Shown here: positions 24,290-57,980 of the stretch, piece after piece
How the letters are laid out: every line of letters begins with the position of its first letter
Numbering within the stretch: position 1 is the first letter of the stretch
NCBI GenBank assembly: GCA_027704905.1
Contig: CM051006.1
Span: 6,547,915-6,611,914 of the forward strand
Direction of reading: 5' to 3'
DNA: 64,000 bases
From: Muraenolepis orangiensis
Taxonomy: Eukaryota; Chordata; Actinopteri; Gadiformes; Muraenolepididae
Translations under genes and position numbers: made by a program
The notes under the pieces: generated by a model
The model's database searches: none
The model's input: the letters and a program-made list of their open reading frames with translations, nothing else
What the model was told of the DNA's origin: nothing

Positions 24290-25070
24290 TTTGTATGATT
24301 GAGTGGTGAGTATCTTGTCCGAATGGCCTATCATATTATTGTAAAAATATGAATCTAATTTCCAAATCAAATTTTTAATGATGTATCATGCCATGTTACA
24401 TAACACAAAGATACAGCTTAGTCATGATACAGTTTGGATTGGAGATTAGGTTTAGAGTGAGGGGAAATATTACATATTAACATAACAAGTATCATAAACA
24501 GTCACTACAGCAGCAGGGGCAGACACTGTCTTCGAGTTGCACTGAGTGGTTACAACAAACCCACAATGCCCAGTGAAAGGGGATCTCTAAACCATTGAGG
24601 CTGCATGTGACAGCCTCAAGCCTCATTACAGCCACCAACACATGCTGACGCCGTGGGAAACTTTGGAAGATGGGTGATACATATTACATATCATACAAGT
24701 GGACGCATAGCAAATTAGGTAGTTGTACTCTTTATCTGAACCATATACTGGTTGATATGGTTTTATTAAGGTAATTTACTGTATGATTAACACATTTGTG
24801 TTTTGTAATGTTTTGCTTTGGTATATCATATTGTGCTTGTTGAAACCCTAGAATCTAGGGTTCAAATCAAATCTATCTATGACCTAGATAGATTGGATGG
24901 TAGTCTCAAGTGAGGGAATAGGTTAAAAATGACCAACAAGTACACAATCAAATGTTTGACATATCCAGTCAGGGCACTCTAGGAGCTAAATGTGTGCACT
25001 GACAATTTAACAGTACAAGTAAGAAGTGAAAATATTGCAGATTGTTTTGCGATGGCATTTCGTTCTCTCC
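24290..25070. other. Intergenic between cdk2ap1 and mphosph9
   Basis: No gene recognised. A perfect palindrome AACCCTAGAATCTAGGGTT lies at about 24844-24862. No mtrfr-like coding sequence, which occupies this interval in mammals, was found on either strand. Confidence 0.5.
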
Positions 25071-25078
25071 GCCCACAG

Positions 25079-25147
25079 CCAATTGAAACACAGAACGAGC
25101 CGAGCGGCCAATCAAGTGTTTGTGTCTTCGGTTTCATTTGGACCAAT
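25079..25147 (+). promoter_or_regulatory. Three CCAAT boxes in the presumed mphosph9 promoter
   Basis: CCAAT at 25079-25083, 25108-25112 and 25143-25147, spaced 29 and 35 bp. Regularly spaced CCAAT boxes are typical of NF-Y-driven cell-cycle promoters. No clear CHR element (TTTGAA) was seen downstream. No TATA box was seen. Confidence 0.45.
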
Positions 25148-25179
25148 CAGCGCTGAGGACGGGTAACGTACCGAGGCGG

Positions 25180-25288
25180 CAGCTTCACTGCAGTGCAGTC
25201 ACAGTGGCCAACCACTAACCAGCTAGCTAACTTTATCTGGCTAGTACACGGCAGGAAATATGAATGAGGTGATGTTACAAGTTCACGG
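25180..25288 (+). other. mphosph9: Probable non-coding first exon of mphosph9 with an upstream ORF
   Basis: Sequence after the CCAAT cluster ends in a donor at 25288/25289 (CACGG|GTAGGT). An acceptor at 26017-26018 leads to the exon with the main ATG. An ATG at 25260 would be joined to a short frame that stops at TAA near 26050, so it would act as an upstream ORF. The 5' end is not defined. Confidence 0.35.
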
Positions 25289-25289
25289 G

Positions 25290-26018
25290 TAGGTTTACAG
25301 TTTTATCCTGTACAGTAAACTCCACCGTAAATGTATACTCAGCGATAGACAGTCGTTCGTTATAGCCATCATGCTCGTTGTACTGCATGAATAGTACATG
25401 CCAGCCACTTGCTCCAGAGGCAATGCCTCTTAAGAATATGTACACATACCAAATTGGCTCATTTAGCCTGATGGACAAATGCATTAGTGGTTGCACATCG
25501 TTTATCCTGTCATGTCACCGGTGGTGGCTTATCCACCAGTCAAATGGACCCGTTATGGCGGCAAGTAATCCACGGAGTTGGACATGCAACTTTAGCAGTC
25601 TGTCGTCGACATCAGTGGCGGTGACGTCTCGTTTCCTTGTAGCGCAAGTCAGCTAATGTCAACATGTGTACAACCCCGCGTACAGCCAGCCTCCACCTAT
25701 CGCTTTCGTTTCATGGTATGAGTGCAGGCAACTCATTGAAATACACCATAACCAGTTAGTTACATTGTTCTTACACGTCGGGATGCGCTGGAAGCCATTT
25801 AAAGTTTCCTTGATGTCCATCAGTGGCTGGTTGATTGATGCACATCCGAGGTGATGTTCAGAGAAAGATCCATTCATGGTCCTGGACAGCGATTCAATAA
25901 CGATAGTGTCCAACGATCTGTCCTTTGTTGTGACACTCTAGGCCACAGACCCGACGTACACTGCGTGTTCACTTCTTCTGGTTCCCCTCCCTTCTGTCTC
26001 CATATTCCTTCTTCACAG
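25290..26018. other. Presumed mphosph9 intron 1, no other gene recognised
   Basis: Both strands show only short ORFs without recognisable similarity. It is treated as intron by virtue of the donor at 25289 and acceptor at 26018. Confidence 0.4.
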
Positions 26019-26054
26019 TAGTACATCACACCCCCTTTCCATGGGCCCGTAACC

Positions 26055-44961
<18,907 letters not shown>

Positions 44962-45785
44962 CAATGTCTTGTTTTTTTTTCTAAAATGTAACCCTGAAGA
45001 GAGTCGATTTAGAGTCTTGGTTTTGATACGCACCATACTGGTTGTCTTCCTTTGACTTTGTGTGCTTTAGCCCATCTGTACAAAACCGTCCATGGGATGT
45101 TTTTTTTTATACCTGTTATTTACTCTGGGAGATGTTTTTGATATGTTGGAAAGACCTCGAGACTTTTCAGAGTATATTTTTAGTAATGTACAGATTTGTA
45201 AAGCCATTTACTTTTGTAGCCACTGACATGTTGATATTATATATGTTTTAAATGTCCATGTTTGCTAACGTGGTTATTTGAATCGGATGTTTTAATGTAA
45301 ATACGAGAATACATTTAATTACCATCCACCGAAGGAATCTATCCACTTGGAAAGTATCACTGCCATTTCGTCTTTCTGTTTCAGTATATTTTTTAAGTCT
45401 GTTTTAGTTTCATGCATTTTTTTTAAAAACTTTTATTTTAAATTTTTTTACCTGAGCCACTTGATTCCTGGTGGAGTTTAATTTTAACCGCTTACAGTCA
45501 ATTACCCAACTTGGGAAAAAGTTTTAGCTTTTATTGAATGGCATTTTTATTACTCTTTTCCTACCGTAACATGTGTTGAATGCCTGAATATAAACTGCTT
45601 GTGAAATCAATACCAGCAATATTGTCAACGGACTCAAATACCCTTATCAACATGCTGATGTGTGGGAATTTTATTTTGTCATCATTCCATCTCGAATCCT
45701 GTCTGCAATGAGCTCACCGATATTCCACTGGAACTGTTAGAATATTGTTCTTATTGCACAATAAACAAAGCTTTTTGATACCTGG
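44962..45785 (+). other. mphosph9: mphosph9 3' UTR
   Basis: AT-rich sequence after the stop, with T runs, ending just beyond the AATAAA at 45760. Confidence 0.7.
45760..45765 (+). terminator. AATAAA polyadenylation signal of mphosph9
   Basis: Canonical hexamer about 800 bases after the stop. A GTGTG motif follows 20 bases later, as expected for a downstream element. Confidence 0.7.
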
Positions 45786-45789
45786 ACTG

Positions 45790-46779
<990 letters not shown>

Positions 46780-47205
46780 TTACACCCTATTTCATTCGTC
46801 AGACTACATCCAAAATGTATCCTACCCAGTTGGCAGTTAAACACAAACTACAATGTGTAGTTTGTGTTATTTCAGTTTAATTGTTGTTGTTGTTGTTGTT
46901 GTTGCTGTGGCCGTTGTCCGGGGACAATGTGCACCGTGCTGTCACTTAGAATTAGAGCTCCCCCAGTGTGATTGACAGCTGCATGGGCCCTATCAATTTA
47001 TCCCTCTGAGTTATTTCAGATGAAAACGAGTCTATTTCCTCCCCTCGCCACATGATTGTCATGGAGCTGAACGATGGAGCCCCCCGCTGGATGTGATTAT
47101 AGAAGCGAAATGATTAGGTTTGCTTTTAATGAATGCTGTTAGGAAGCAGCAGGCACAGAACCAATGAGTCACACTATCGATTCCTCCCCCCCCCCCTCAC
47201 TTGCA

Positions 47206-47207
<2 letters not shown>

Positions 47208-47275
<68 letters not shown>
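47208..47275. repeat. (CT)n, about 68 bp
   Basis: CT array in TC-rich surroundings. Confidence 0.9.
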
Positions 47276-47280
<5 letters not shown>

Positions 47281-47401
47281 CCATATGTCCATCCATTCTC
47301 CCTCCCTCTCTCTTCTCATCCTTCCATAGTGTCTTGCCCAGCCAGCTTCTTTGTGCCCTTGTCAAGCTGTCTCTATCATATGCTCTGGAGTGGTAGATAG
47401 A

Positions 47402-48660
<1,259 letters not shown>

Positions 48661-48699
48661 GGCGAATGGAGGGGAGGGGATGGGAAGTCCGGGAGGCAG

Positions 48700-50305
48700 T
48701 GAGGATGGAGCATGAGCGGGGGGTCGTCACGAGATGTCACGTCACGGCCTGTGTGTGTGTGTATGTGTGTGTGTGTAGAGTCTATTTTTAGCCGTATAAA
48801 CAGAGAGGGATTCCAGCCCTGCAATCGTGACTTCACCACTGGGGCGATGAAGCGTGCGTTGCGGTTGGCTGGAGACGGCGGGTGGAAACACTGTGCTTAG
48901 CATAGGACAGACACACACAGGCGCCTCTGACGTCTCTGACGCAGACGTAGGTTATGTTGTTTCTTTACATTCCCCCCCCCCGGGGATTTAAGTGACTGTA
49001 ACCCTGTTTGGACGGATGCCCATGTTTGGGCAGCCACGCCCCTCATAATATAACATAGCATTGCTCATAATGTATTCATTACATGTATGAACTGTATGTA
49101 TGTATTATATAGGTTCACTTTAGTGGACGGTCGTTTCAAATGTTACACGGCATATAGAACAGGAAGTAAATGAGGAATGAGTTGATCAAATCGACATATC
49201 TGTCAAGGACAGATATGTCGGAATTGATATGTTTAGTATTTAGTATAAGCAACCAATACCAAACATTTACTGCTAAGTAAGTGTCACAAATGCAATTAGT
49301 TTGTCATATGAAGTAAACACAGGAATTAGGTCACTTAGGTACATGGTCAGACAAAGCATACCAATATGTTGCCAGTAGAATAATCCACAATCAGTTAAAT
49401 TCTTTTAAATTAGTTTTACCCGTTAGGGTCAATTCCCCAAACTAACCCTCTAGGAGTCGGGGTTGGGTGACTGAACTCATTTTTGCTGAGTCATGTAGTC
49501 ATCAACTGTGCCTCTTTTTGTCTGACCCCCCCCCCCCCCTGTCCCCTGTCCCGTCCCCCGTCCCGTCCCTCCTCACGTCTGTCCTCCACGCCTGTCTCCA
49601 TATGACCCCCCCCACCCTCCCCCCTGGCTGAGGCCCACGCATGCAGAACACAAGTGAAACAAGTGACACGAAACAACTGAGTCCCCATGGCGTCCCGTTC
49701 CCCTCGTGACTTCCTCTATAGATGTTGCTTTCGCCCCTCTTCCACCCTCACCCTCACCCCCACCCTCACTGCCCCCGCCGCGGTTTCCCGGACGCGGTTC
49801 CGCCCGACCGTGTCCGGTGTCCCGTCCCGTCCCCCCCCCGGCTACGCTCTTGGGTTCACGGGAGAGCGGCTCAAGGTCGTGGTCGTCGCGTTCTGTTCTC
49901 CATTCCGCCGGGGCTCCCCGACACTAACTCTAATTAACAACCCTGCCAGCTTTGTTCCAGCCCAGCGATGGATATCCTCCCTCATCCAGTATTAACGGGG
50001 CGATGCCGGCGTGGGACGCAAGCTTGCGCGAGTGAGTGCTCGCGTGTGTGTGGGTGTGTGGGTGGGTGCGTGTGTGTGTGTGCATTGTGTGCTCGTCCCA
50101 CGCAATGCACACACACGCACGCACGCACGCACACACACACATGCACAAGCTTGCATTCACACACACACACACACACCTATGCAGGACATTGTGTGCTGTG
50201 GCTATGAGCGTACCTCTAGAAGTAACTCTAGATTGAGAGCCGTCCCTTAGAGTGCAAAAGGATTGTCACGCCTGTGTCCGTTTCTCCTACTTGTGAAATC
50301 AAAAT
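48700..50305. other. Intergenic, no recognised gene
   Basis: It includes a perfect inverted repeat at 49192-49220 (13-bp arms, loop AAG), C runs at about 48970 and 49530, a GC-rich stretch at 49690-49930 and GT/CA tracts at 50045-50180 that can pair with each other. Open frames here have skewed composition and no recognised similarity. Confidence 0.5.
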
Positions 50306-50309
50306 CTCA

Positions 50310-53300
50310 CAAATCATCTCATCCATCCATCTTCTCCCGCTTATCCGAAATCGGGTCGCGGAGGTAGCAGTTCCAGCAGGGGACTCCAAACTTCCCTCTC
50401 CCTGGCAACATCGACTAGCTCTGACTGGGGGATCCCGAGGCGTTCCCAGGCCAGTGTGGAGATGTAATCACCCCACCTGTACCTCGGTCTGCCCCGTGGT
50501 CTCTTCCCAGTTGGATGTGCCTGGAAAACCTCCCTCGGGAGGCGACCAGGAAGCATCCTTACTAGATGCCCGAACCACCTCAACTGGCTCCTTTCTACGC
50601 GAAGGAGCAGCGGCTCTACTCCGAGTCTCTCACGAGTGACTGAGCTTCTCACCCTATCCCTCAGGGAGATACCAGCCACCCTCCTGAGGAAACTCATTTC
50701 GGCCGCTTGTATTCGCGATCTCGTCCTTTCGGTCATTACCCATTGCTCATGGCCATAGGTGAGGGTAGGAACGAAGACTGATCGGTAGATCGAGAGCTTT
50801 GCCTTCTGGCTCAGCTCTCTTTTGGTTACAACGGTGCGCCAAAGTGCACCCAATACCGCTCCCGCTGCACCTATTCTCCTGTCAATCTCACGCTCCATCC
50901 TCCCCTCACTCGAGAACAAGACCCCGAGATACTTGAACTCCTTCACTTGGGATAAGGACTCCCTCCCTACTTGGAGTAGACAATCCACCGGTTTCCTGCT
51001 AAGAACCATGGCCTCAGATTTGGAGGTGCTGATCCTCATCCCAGCCGCTTCACATTCTGCTGCAAACCGATCCAGTGAGTGCTGAAGGTCACATACTGAT
51101 GACGCAAACAGGACCACATCATCTGCAAACAGCAGCGATTCAATCCTGAGCCCACCATACTGAAACCCCTCCCCTCCATGACTACGCCTTGAAATCCTGT
51201 CCATGAAAATCACAAACAGGATGGGTGACAAAGCGCAGCCCTGGCGGAGGCCAATACCCACTGAGAACAGGCCTGACTTTGTACCGAGAATCCGGACACA
51301 GCTCTTGCTTTGGGAGTAGAGAGATTGGATGGCCCTCAACAGTGACCCCCGCACCCCATACTCCCGCAGCACCCCCCACAGTATTTCCCGAGGGACCCGA
51401 TCATATGCCTTCTCCAAATCTACAAAACACATGTAGACCGGATGGGCATACTCCCAAGCCCCCTCCAGGATCCTTGCAAGAGTGAAAAGCTGGTCCGTTG
51501 TTCCACGACCAGGGCGGAATCCGCATTGTTCCTCTTCAATCTGAGGTTCGACTATCGGCCGAACCCTCCTTTCCAGCACCTTGGAGTAGACTTTCCCAGG
51601 GAGGCTGAGTAATGTGATACCCCTGTAATTGGCACACACCCTCTGGTCACCCTTTTTGAACAGGGGTACCACCACCCCCGTTTGCCACTCCTCAGGCACT
51701 GTCCCAGACTTCCACGCAATGTTGAAAAGACGTGTCATCCATGACAGCCCCTCAACACCCAGAGCCTTTAGCATTTCTGGACGGATCTCATCAACCCCTG
51801 GGGCTTTGCCACTGCGGAGATGTTTGACTACCGCAGTGACTTCCTCCAGGGAGATTGATGTTTGCCGTCCTTCATCCTCCAGCTCTGTCTCTACCATTGA
51901 GGGTGTAGTTGGGTTAAGAAGTTCCTCAAAGTGTTCTTTCCACCGCCCGATCACCTCCTCAGTTGAGGTCAGCAATGTCCCACCCTTACTGTACACAGCT
52001 TGGATGGACCCACGCTTCCCCCTCCTGAGGCGCCGGATTGTTTGCCAGAAACGCTTTGGTGCCGACTGAAAGTCCTTCTCCATGGCTTCTCCGAATTCCT
52101 CCCACACCCGCTGCTTTGCCTCCGCTACAGCCGAGGCTGCCGTCCTCTTGGCCTGTCGATACCTCGCAACTGAGTCCGGAGTCTCACAGGCTAACATAGC
52201 CCGGAAGGCCTCCTTCTTCAGCCGGACGGCTTCCCTGACCACCTGTGTCCACCACGAAGTCCGAGGGTTGCCGCCCCTTGAGGCACCAATGACCTTGAGG
52301 CCACAACTCTCAACCGCAGCTTCGGCAATAGAAGCTTTGAACAATGACCACTTTGGCTCAATGCCCCCAGCCTCCACAGAGATGCCCGAAAAATTCCGCC
52401 GGAGGTGTGAGTTGAAGGTCTCCCAGACAGGGGCATCCACCAGACGTTCCCAGTTCACCCGCACTACACGTTTGGGCTTACCAGGTCTGTCCAGAGGCTT
52501 CCCCCGCCATCTTACCCAACTCACCACCAGATGGTGATCGGTTGACAGCTCTGCCCCTCTCTTCACCCGAGTGTCCAAAACATGCGGCCTCAGGCCAGAT
52601 GATACGATAACAAAATCGATCATTGACCTTCGGCCTAAGGTGCTCTGGTACCATGTACACTTATGAGCATCCTTATGTTTGAACATGGTGTTTGTTATGG
52701 CCAATCCATGACTAGCACAGAAATCCAATAACAAAACCCCACTCCGGTTCAGATCAGGTAGGCCGTTCATCCCCAACACGCCCCTCCAAGTTTCCCCATC
52801 GTTACCCACGTGTGCGTTGAAGTCTCCCAGGAGGACTATAGAGTCCCCTTCAGGAGCCCCATGCAGGACTCCATCCAGGGTGTGCAAGAAGGCGGGATAT
52901 TCCGAACTGTTGTTTGGTGCATAGGCACAAACAACAGTCAGAGTTTTCCCTCCCATGACCCTAAGGCGTAGGGAGGCGACCCTCTCGTCCACCGGGGTAA
53001 ACTCCAACAAAGCGGCACTCAGCCGGGGACTTGTGAGTATCCCCACACCCGCCCGGCGCCTCACACCCTGAGCAACTCCAGAGAAGGAAAGAGTCCAACC
53101 CCTATCCAGGAGTTTAGTTCCAGAGCCAGTGCTGTGCGTAGAGGTAAGCCCCACCAGATCTAATTGGTAGTGCTCCACCTCCCGCACCAGCTCAGGCTCC
53201 TTCCCCCCCAGAGAAGTGACATTCCACGTCCCCAAAGCCAGTCTCTGTTGGCTGGGTTTGGTCCGTCGATGCCCCCTGCCTTCACTGCCGCCTAACTGGC

Positions 53301-53610
53301 AGTGCACCCGACCCCAGTGGTTCTTCCCGTAGGTGGTGGGTCCGCGGGAAGGAGAAGTGGCCACGTTGCTTTTTCGGGCAATGCCCGACCGGGCTCCGTG
53401 GCTAACCCGGCCACTAGTTTGTTTGTCCATTGAAGTCTTTGAACCATTCTTAGTCTGGCCCCTCCCCTGAGACCAATCTGCCATGGGAGACCCTACCAGG
53501 AGCACTAGGCTCCAGACAACACAGCTCTCAGGTTCACAGGGACACCCAAACCTCTCCACCACGATAAGGTGATGGTTCCCGGAGAGGCTCATCTCATCTC
53601 ATCTCATCAA
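50310..53610 (-). mobile_element. APE-type non-LTR retrotransposon (LINE), near full length
   Basis: One uninterrupted ORF and short flanks. The right (5') end is a GATGA-type repeat (53587-53609 read in reverse). The left (3') end has a GATGGATG tail near 50315-50335. Such short tandem tails fit RTE-like elements, but the clade is not certain. Both ends border similar GATGA repeats, so a target duplication cannot be told from the tail. Confidence 0.9.
50341..53592 (-). CDS. LINE polyprotein: AP-endonuclease and reverse transcriptase
   Basis: 1083 residues, ATG at 53592 to TAA at 50341, without a stop or frameshift. Function: target-primed reverse transcription; the endonuclease nicks DNA and the RT copies the element's RNA. 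Endonuclease domain at about 118-355: LGTWNVTSLGG, LGDFNAHVGN (~255) and the STDHHLV end (~350). RT at about 600-870: VVPLFKKGDQRVCANYRGI (~645), GFRPGRGTTDQ, FVDLEKAYDRV, LRQGCALSPILF and the catalytic FADDVVLF (~822). The C-terminal region has LTYGHEQWVMTERTRSRIQA and LRWFGHLVRM, as in RTE-like fish elements. All visible catalytic motifs are present. Confidence 0.93.
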   Translation of the reverse strand: MSLSGNHHLIVVERFGCPCEPESCVVWSLVLLVGSPMADWSQGRGQTKNGSKTSMDKQTSGRVSHGARSGIARKSNVATSPSRGPTTYGKNHWGRVHCQLGGSEGRGHRRTKPSQQRLALGTWNVTSLGGKEPELVREVEHYQLDLVGLTSTHSTGSGTKLLDRGWTLSFSGVAQGVRRRAGVGILTSPRLSAALLEFTPVDERVASLRLRVMGGKTLTVVCAYAPNNSSEYPAFLHTLDGVLHGAPEGDSIVLLGDFNAHVGNDGETWRGVLGMNGLPDLNRSGVLLLDFCASHGLAITNTMFKHKDAHKCTWYQSTLGRRSMIDFVIVSSGLRPHVLDTRVKRGAELSTDHHLVVSWVRWRGKPLDRPGKPKRVVRVNWERLVDAPVWETFNSHLRRNFSGISVEAGGIEPKWSLFKASIAEAAVESCGLKVIGASRGGNPRTSWWTQVVREAVRLKKEAFRAMLACETPDSVARYRQAKRTAASAVAEAKQRVWEEFGEAMEKDFQSAPKRFWQTIRRLRRGKRGSIQAVYSKGGTLLTSTEEVIGRWKEHFEELLNPTTPSMVETELEDEGRQTSISLEEVTAVVKHLRSGKAPGVDEIRPEMLKALGVEGLSWMTRLFNIAWKSGTVPEEWQTGVVVPLFKKGDQRVCANYRGITLLSLPGKVYSKVLERRVRPIVEPQIEEEQCGFRPGRGTTDQLFTLARILEGAWEYAHPVYMCFVDLEKAYDRVPREILWGVLREYGVRGSLLRAIQSLYSQSKSCVRILGTKSGLFSVGIGLRQGCALSPILFVIFMDRISRRSHGGEGFQYGGLRIESLLFADDVVLFASSVCDLQHSLDRFAAECEAAGMRISTSKSEAMVLSRKPVDCLLQVGRESLSQVKEFKYLGVLFSSEGRMEREIDRRIGAAGAVLGALWRTVVTKRELSQKAKLSIYRSVFVPTLTYGHEQWVMTERTRSRIQAAEMSFLRRVAGISLRDRVRSSVTRERLGVEPLLLRVERSQLRWFGHLVRMLPGRLPREVFQAHPTGKRPRGRPRYRWGDYISTLAWERLGIPQSELVDVAREREVWSPLLELLPPRPDFG

Positions 53611-53614
53611 TATG

Positions 53615-54300
53615 GGACAATAACAGGTCATTTTGGTTTTCGGACAACGTTCAGGAACTAGTGGATTGGCCCCCACTGGTTGCAGCGTGCTCAGCTATCA
53701 CAGACACAATCTCCCATGCGGGACCCTATGGTGCATATTGGCTCAACGTGACACACCTCCCCCCCCCCCCTGTGAATCGACAGTCAAGTCCAAAGTCTTT
53801 CCTCGGCCTGCGTTGGGTTCATGATGATCAATGGATTGGTGTGTCTCTCTCTCTCTCTAGTGTGCTGTGAGTCATGTTGTGTCAAGTGAATGGAGGTTCT
53901 GCTGCTGGAGGTGGGGGTGGGGGTGGGGGGGGTGGGGGAGAGGGGAGGGAGAGAGGGAGAGGGGGGGGCATGGCAGACCTAGGAGTCCTGGAGGGGTTGG
54001 GTGACAAACGGCCAGGCCGGAACCCCCGCCACCCCCCCCCCCCCCCCCCCCCCCCCGTCCATCCGCGGGCTGCATCACCCCTAGAGCCCCGCAGACGTGT
54101 GGAGCGGGGCCAGGCACTAATGGTATTGGGAGGGGGGCGTTCGGGGGTGGGGTGGGGGGCCTGGGCCCTGAGAGTTGTGCTCCCCAGCTTTTACTTATCT
54201 TCAGAGTAACTGGTGTTTTACAGTTTGATGGATGGCAGTGCTTTCCCTCAGTTCAGCGTCCTCCTGAATTTTACAGCATATTTCCTGATGCTTGGGCCTG
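53615..54300. other. Intergenic, G- and C-run-rich, no recognised gene
   Basis: G-rich stretch 53910-53970 and a C run at about 54033-54056. No coding support. Confidence 0.5.
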
Positions 54301-54304
54301 TTTA

Positions 54305-54600
<296 letters not shown>

Positions 54601-54953
54601 GTATGGCTTTACTTTAGAAAACTGAAAGTTTCCTCAGGGTCTGAAGCTAGGGCAGGCGGAGACACGACTAGGGGGAGGTGGTGGCGTGTGAATGAGTCAA
54701 CGCTGTGAATCGGCAAACCGAAAAAGAAAAAGAAAAAACAGCAACTTTAATTAGAAATGTTTCTGGCTATTTTTAGTGAGGAATTGTTCCGTCACAAGGT
54801 ATGTTTTTTGGTGCCTTGTTTGGTGCCTGGCTTGTATTCCATCTTTTCAATCTTTTTGTACCTTCTCTTCCGTCCTGTGCACTGGCAGCTCATTGTTTAA
54901 GACAGTAAATCATGTTTGAGTGTTTTATTTTCATTCAAAATTAGCTTTTGCAC

Positions 54954-55162
<209 letters not shown>

Positions 55163-55164
55163 AG

Positions 55165-55550
55165 TGGGTGTTGCGTTGATCTACAGGTACGGTAAATAAA
55201 GTCATTTAATACAGTGTCCTTGTTGCTGGGCAAAGTACTTTTTTGTTTTGTGTTACAAATACTAGTTTTCAAGTGATCTGTTGGGTGGTTACTTCTATTG
55301 ATTGTGCTACGTACTCCTCCCTCGTCTCACTGAAGAATCCCAAAACAACGATAGATATATCAATCTATCGATGACTTGAGTTTTCCACTGCACTGTGAGT
55401 CAGAACACCGCGCCCCGAGAGACCACTGTTTGTCTGGGAGAAAGTTAATATTTTATATCCCATATCGGAAGTGTGAAACAAAAGCCAATCATCTTTTACC
55501 GAAACCTCAGTGGTGCCTTTTCCCCCCCCTGTCTTGAAAGAGGTTAAATA
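55165..55550. other. Intergenic, no recognised gene
   Basis: Short unique interval between two GT arrays; contains ATAGATATATCAATCTATCG near 55350, a small inverted repeat. Confidence 0.4.
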
Positions 55551-55554
55551 TGGT

Positions 55555-55735
<181 letters not shown>

Positions 55736-55739
55736 TGCT

Positions 55740-56915
55740 ACTACTGCACGACATTGTGCCCCCACTGTGATTTCCCCTCAGAACCGGGGAGAGAATTTTA
55801 TGTCCAATTTAGGATAAATCACAAACTTAACTCACAAAACCCACAAAAATACCTCACAAAAATACGCTATTCACTTTGAGTGTGTGAATAATTCAGTGAC
55901 GTTCTTCAGAAATATGTTTGTCTGTACAATAACACTGATATCGAATTAAAACCCAAAATGCGTCACATGAATTGAAATGGGAAGCGGGCGTTTACGATTA
56001 CTTTAAGAACCGACTATGAATCGGATACGTCTTCATTCTACAAAAAGATGCAACGTGATATGACGGGTTACAGTTTCTCATATATTGTATTTCTCATACG
56101 TCGGAGGAGAAGTAGAGACTCTGGTCCTTGGAATATGGAATGCTGGTCAGTGGCAAAATGTTATTTTTATTATTATTTTTTTTATTATAACCTTCCAGGG
56201 CGACCGTTACAGAAAGAGAGCTAAGAAACGAGCTAAGAAAGGATGGATAGTGTAGTCGTGGTTTACCAGTCGGGGAAAAAGTTCTGGGTTCCACATCCGA
56301 ATCCGTATGTTACGATAAAATAAATGAGTAACAGCAAAATCTTCACCTTGTAGATGGGTATTTGTATAGGGCGACCAGACATCCTCTTTTTCCCTGGACA
56401 TGTCCTCTTTTTGCAATCTAAAATATGCATCCGGCCTGCTTTAGCTTCCTACAGTCGCATTACTTTACAATACTTTGACCTACTTTGACTTATGTCCCGC
56501 CTTCTCGCATGCTACCATTGGTTGGTCATGTGGGCTACCCTTTTTTGAAAACCCAAATATGGTCACCCTATGTTTGTATGTGTGTGTCCTGTGTGAGCCA
56601 TCCAAAAAGGGTTTCACCATTCTTCATTTACTCTTTATTTATTTAGCATTGAGCGCTTGGGGACCAAGATGGCGACCAGGTGAACCACCCACCGCTTGTG
56701 TTGTGTAAGCGCTCCTGGCCGCCTGGACTTGACTATCGATGACAGGCTCATAAATGAGCAGACGCATTAAGAGACATAATGGCAGCCCCAGCCCCTACTG
56801 CTGCTGCTGATGCTGCTGCTGATGCTGCTACTGTGTTCAGTGTAATGTGGAGGACCATCAGGCTGATTCAGTTAGGCTCTCCTCTGCTGATCCTCAGATA
56901 AACCTGTGCGTGTGT
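55740..56915. other. Intergenic, no recognised gene
   Basis: Unique-looking AT-rich sequence with a GCT/GAT run near 56800-56832. The segment 56375-56570 (GGGCGACCAGACATCCTC ... AAATATGGTCACCC) starts and ends with near-inverted GGGTGACCATA-like termini and may be a small non-autonomous DNA transposon. Confidence 0.35.
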
Positions 56916-56918
56916 GTG

Positions 56919-57730
<812 letters not shown>

Positions 57731-57980
57731 GGCCACGCCGCGCCAGGTCCCAGAACACACAAGTACGGCCAGGCTTTGGTATTGGATAGATACACAGCAT
57801 TCCATAAATAACCTAGAGGGCCCTCAGCAGAGCGTATGCCTCCACCACAACAAATAGTCCCCCCGGATCCGGATTTCAAATTCATCTGTTACACTTTCTT
57901 GTTGTTTTTATTGTTGTTTATTGTAGATAGTATATTTTACATCGTTTAGTGTGTTTTGTTTATGGTAATGTATCTCAATC

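Noticed and set aside
49687..49995. 102-codon plus-strand frame rich in Pro/Thr/Arg
   Set aside because: GC-rich simple sequence (CCCTCACCC-type repeats); no similarity, no splice partners recognised.
51629..52537. Plus-strand frames inside the LINE
   Set aside because: Antisense shadows of the intact endonuclease/RT ORF.
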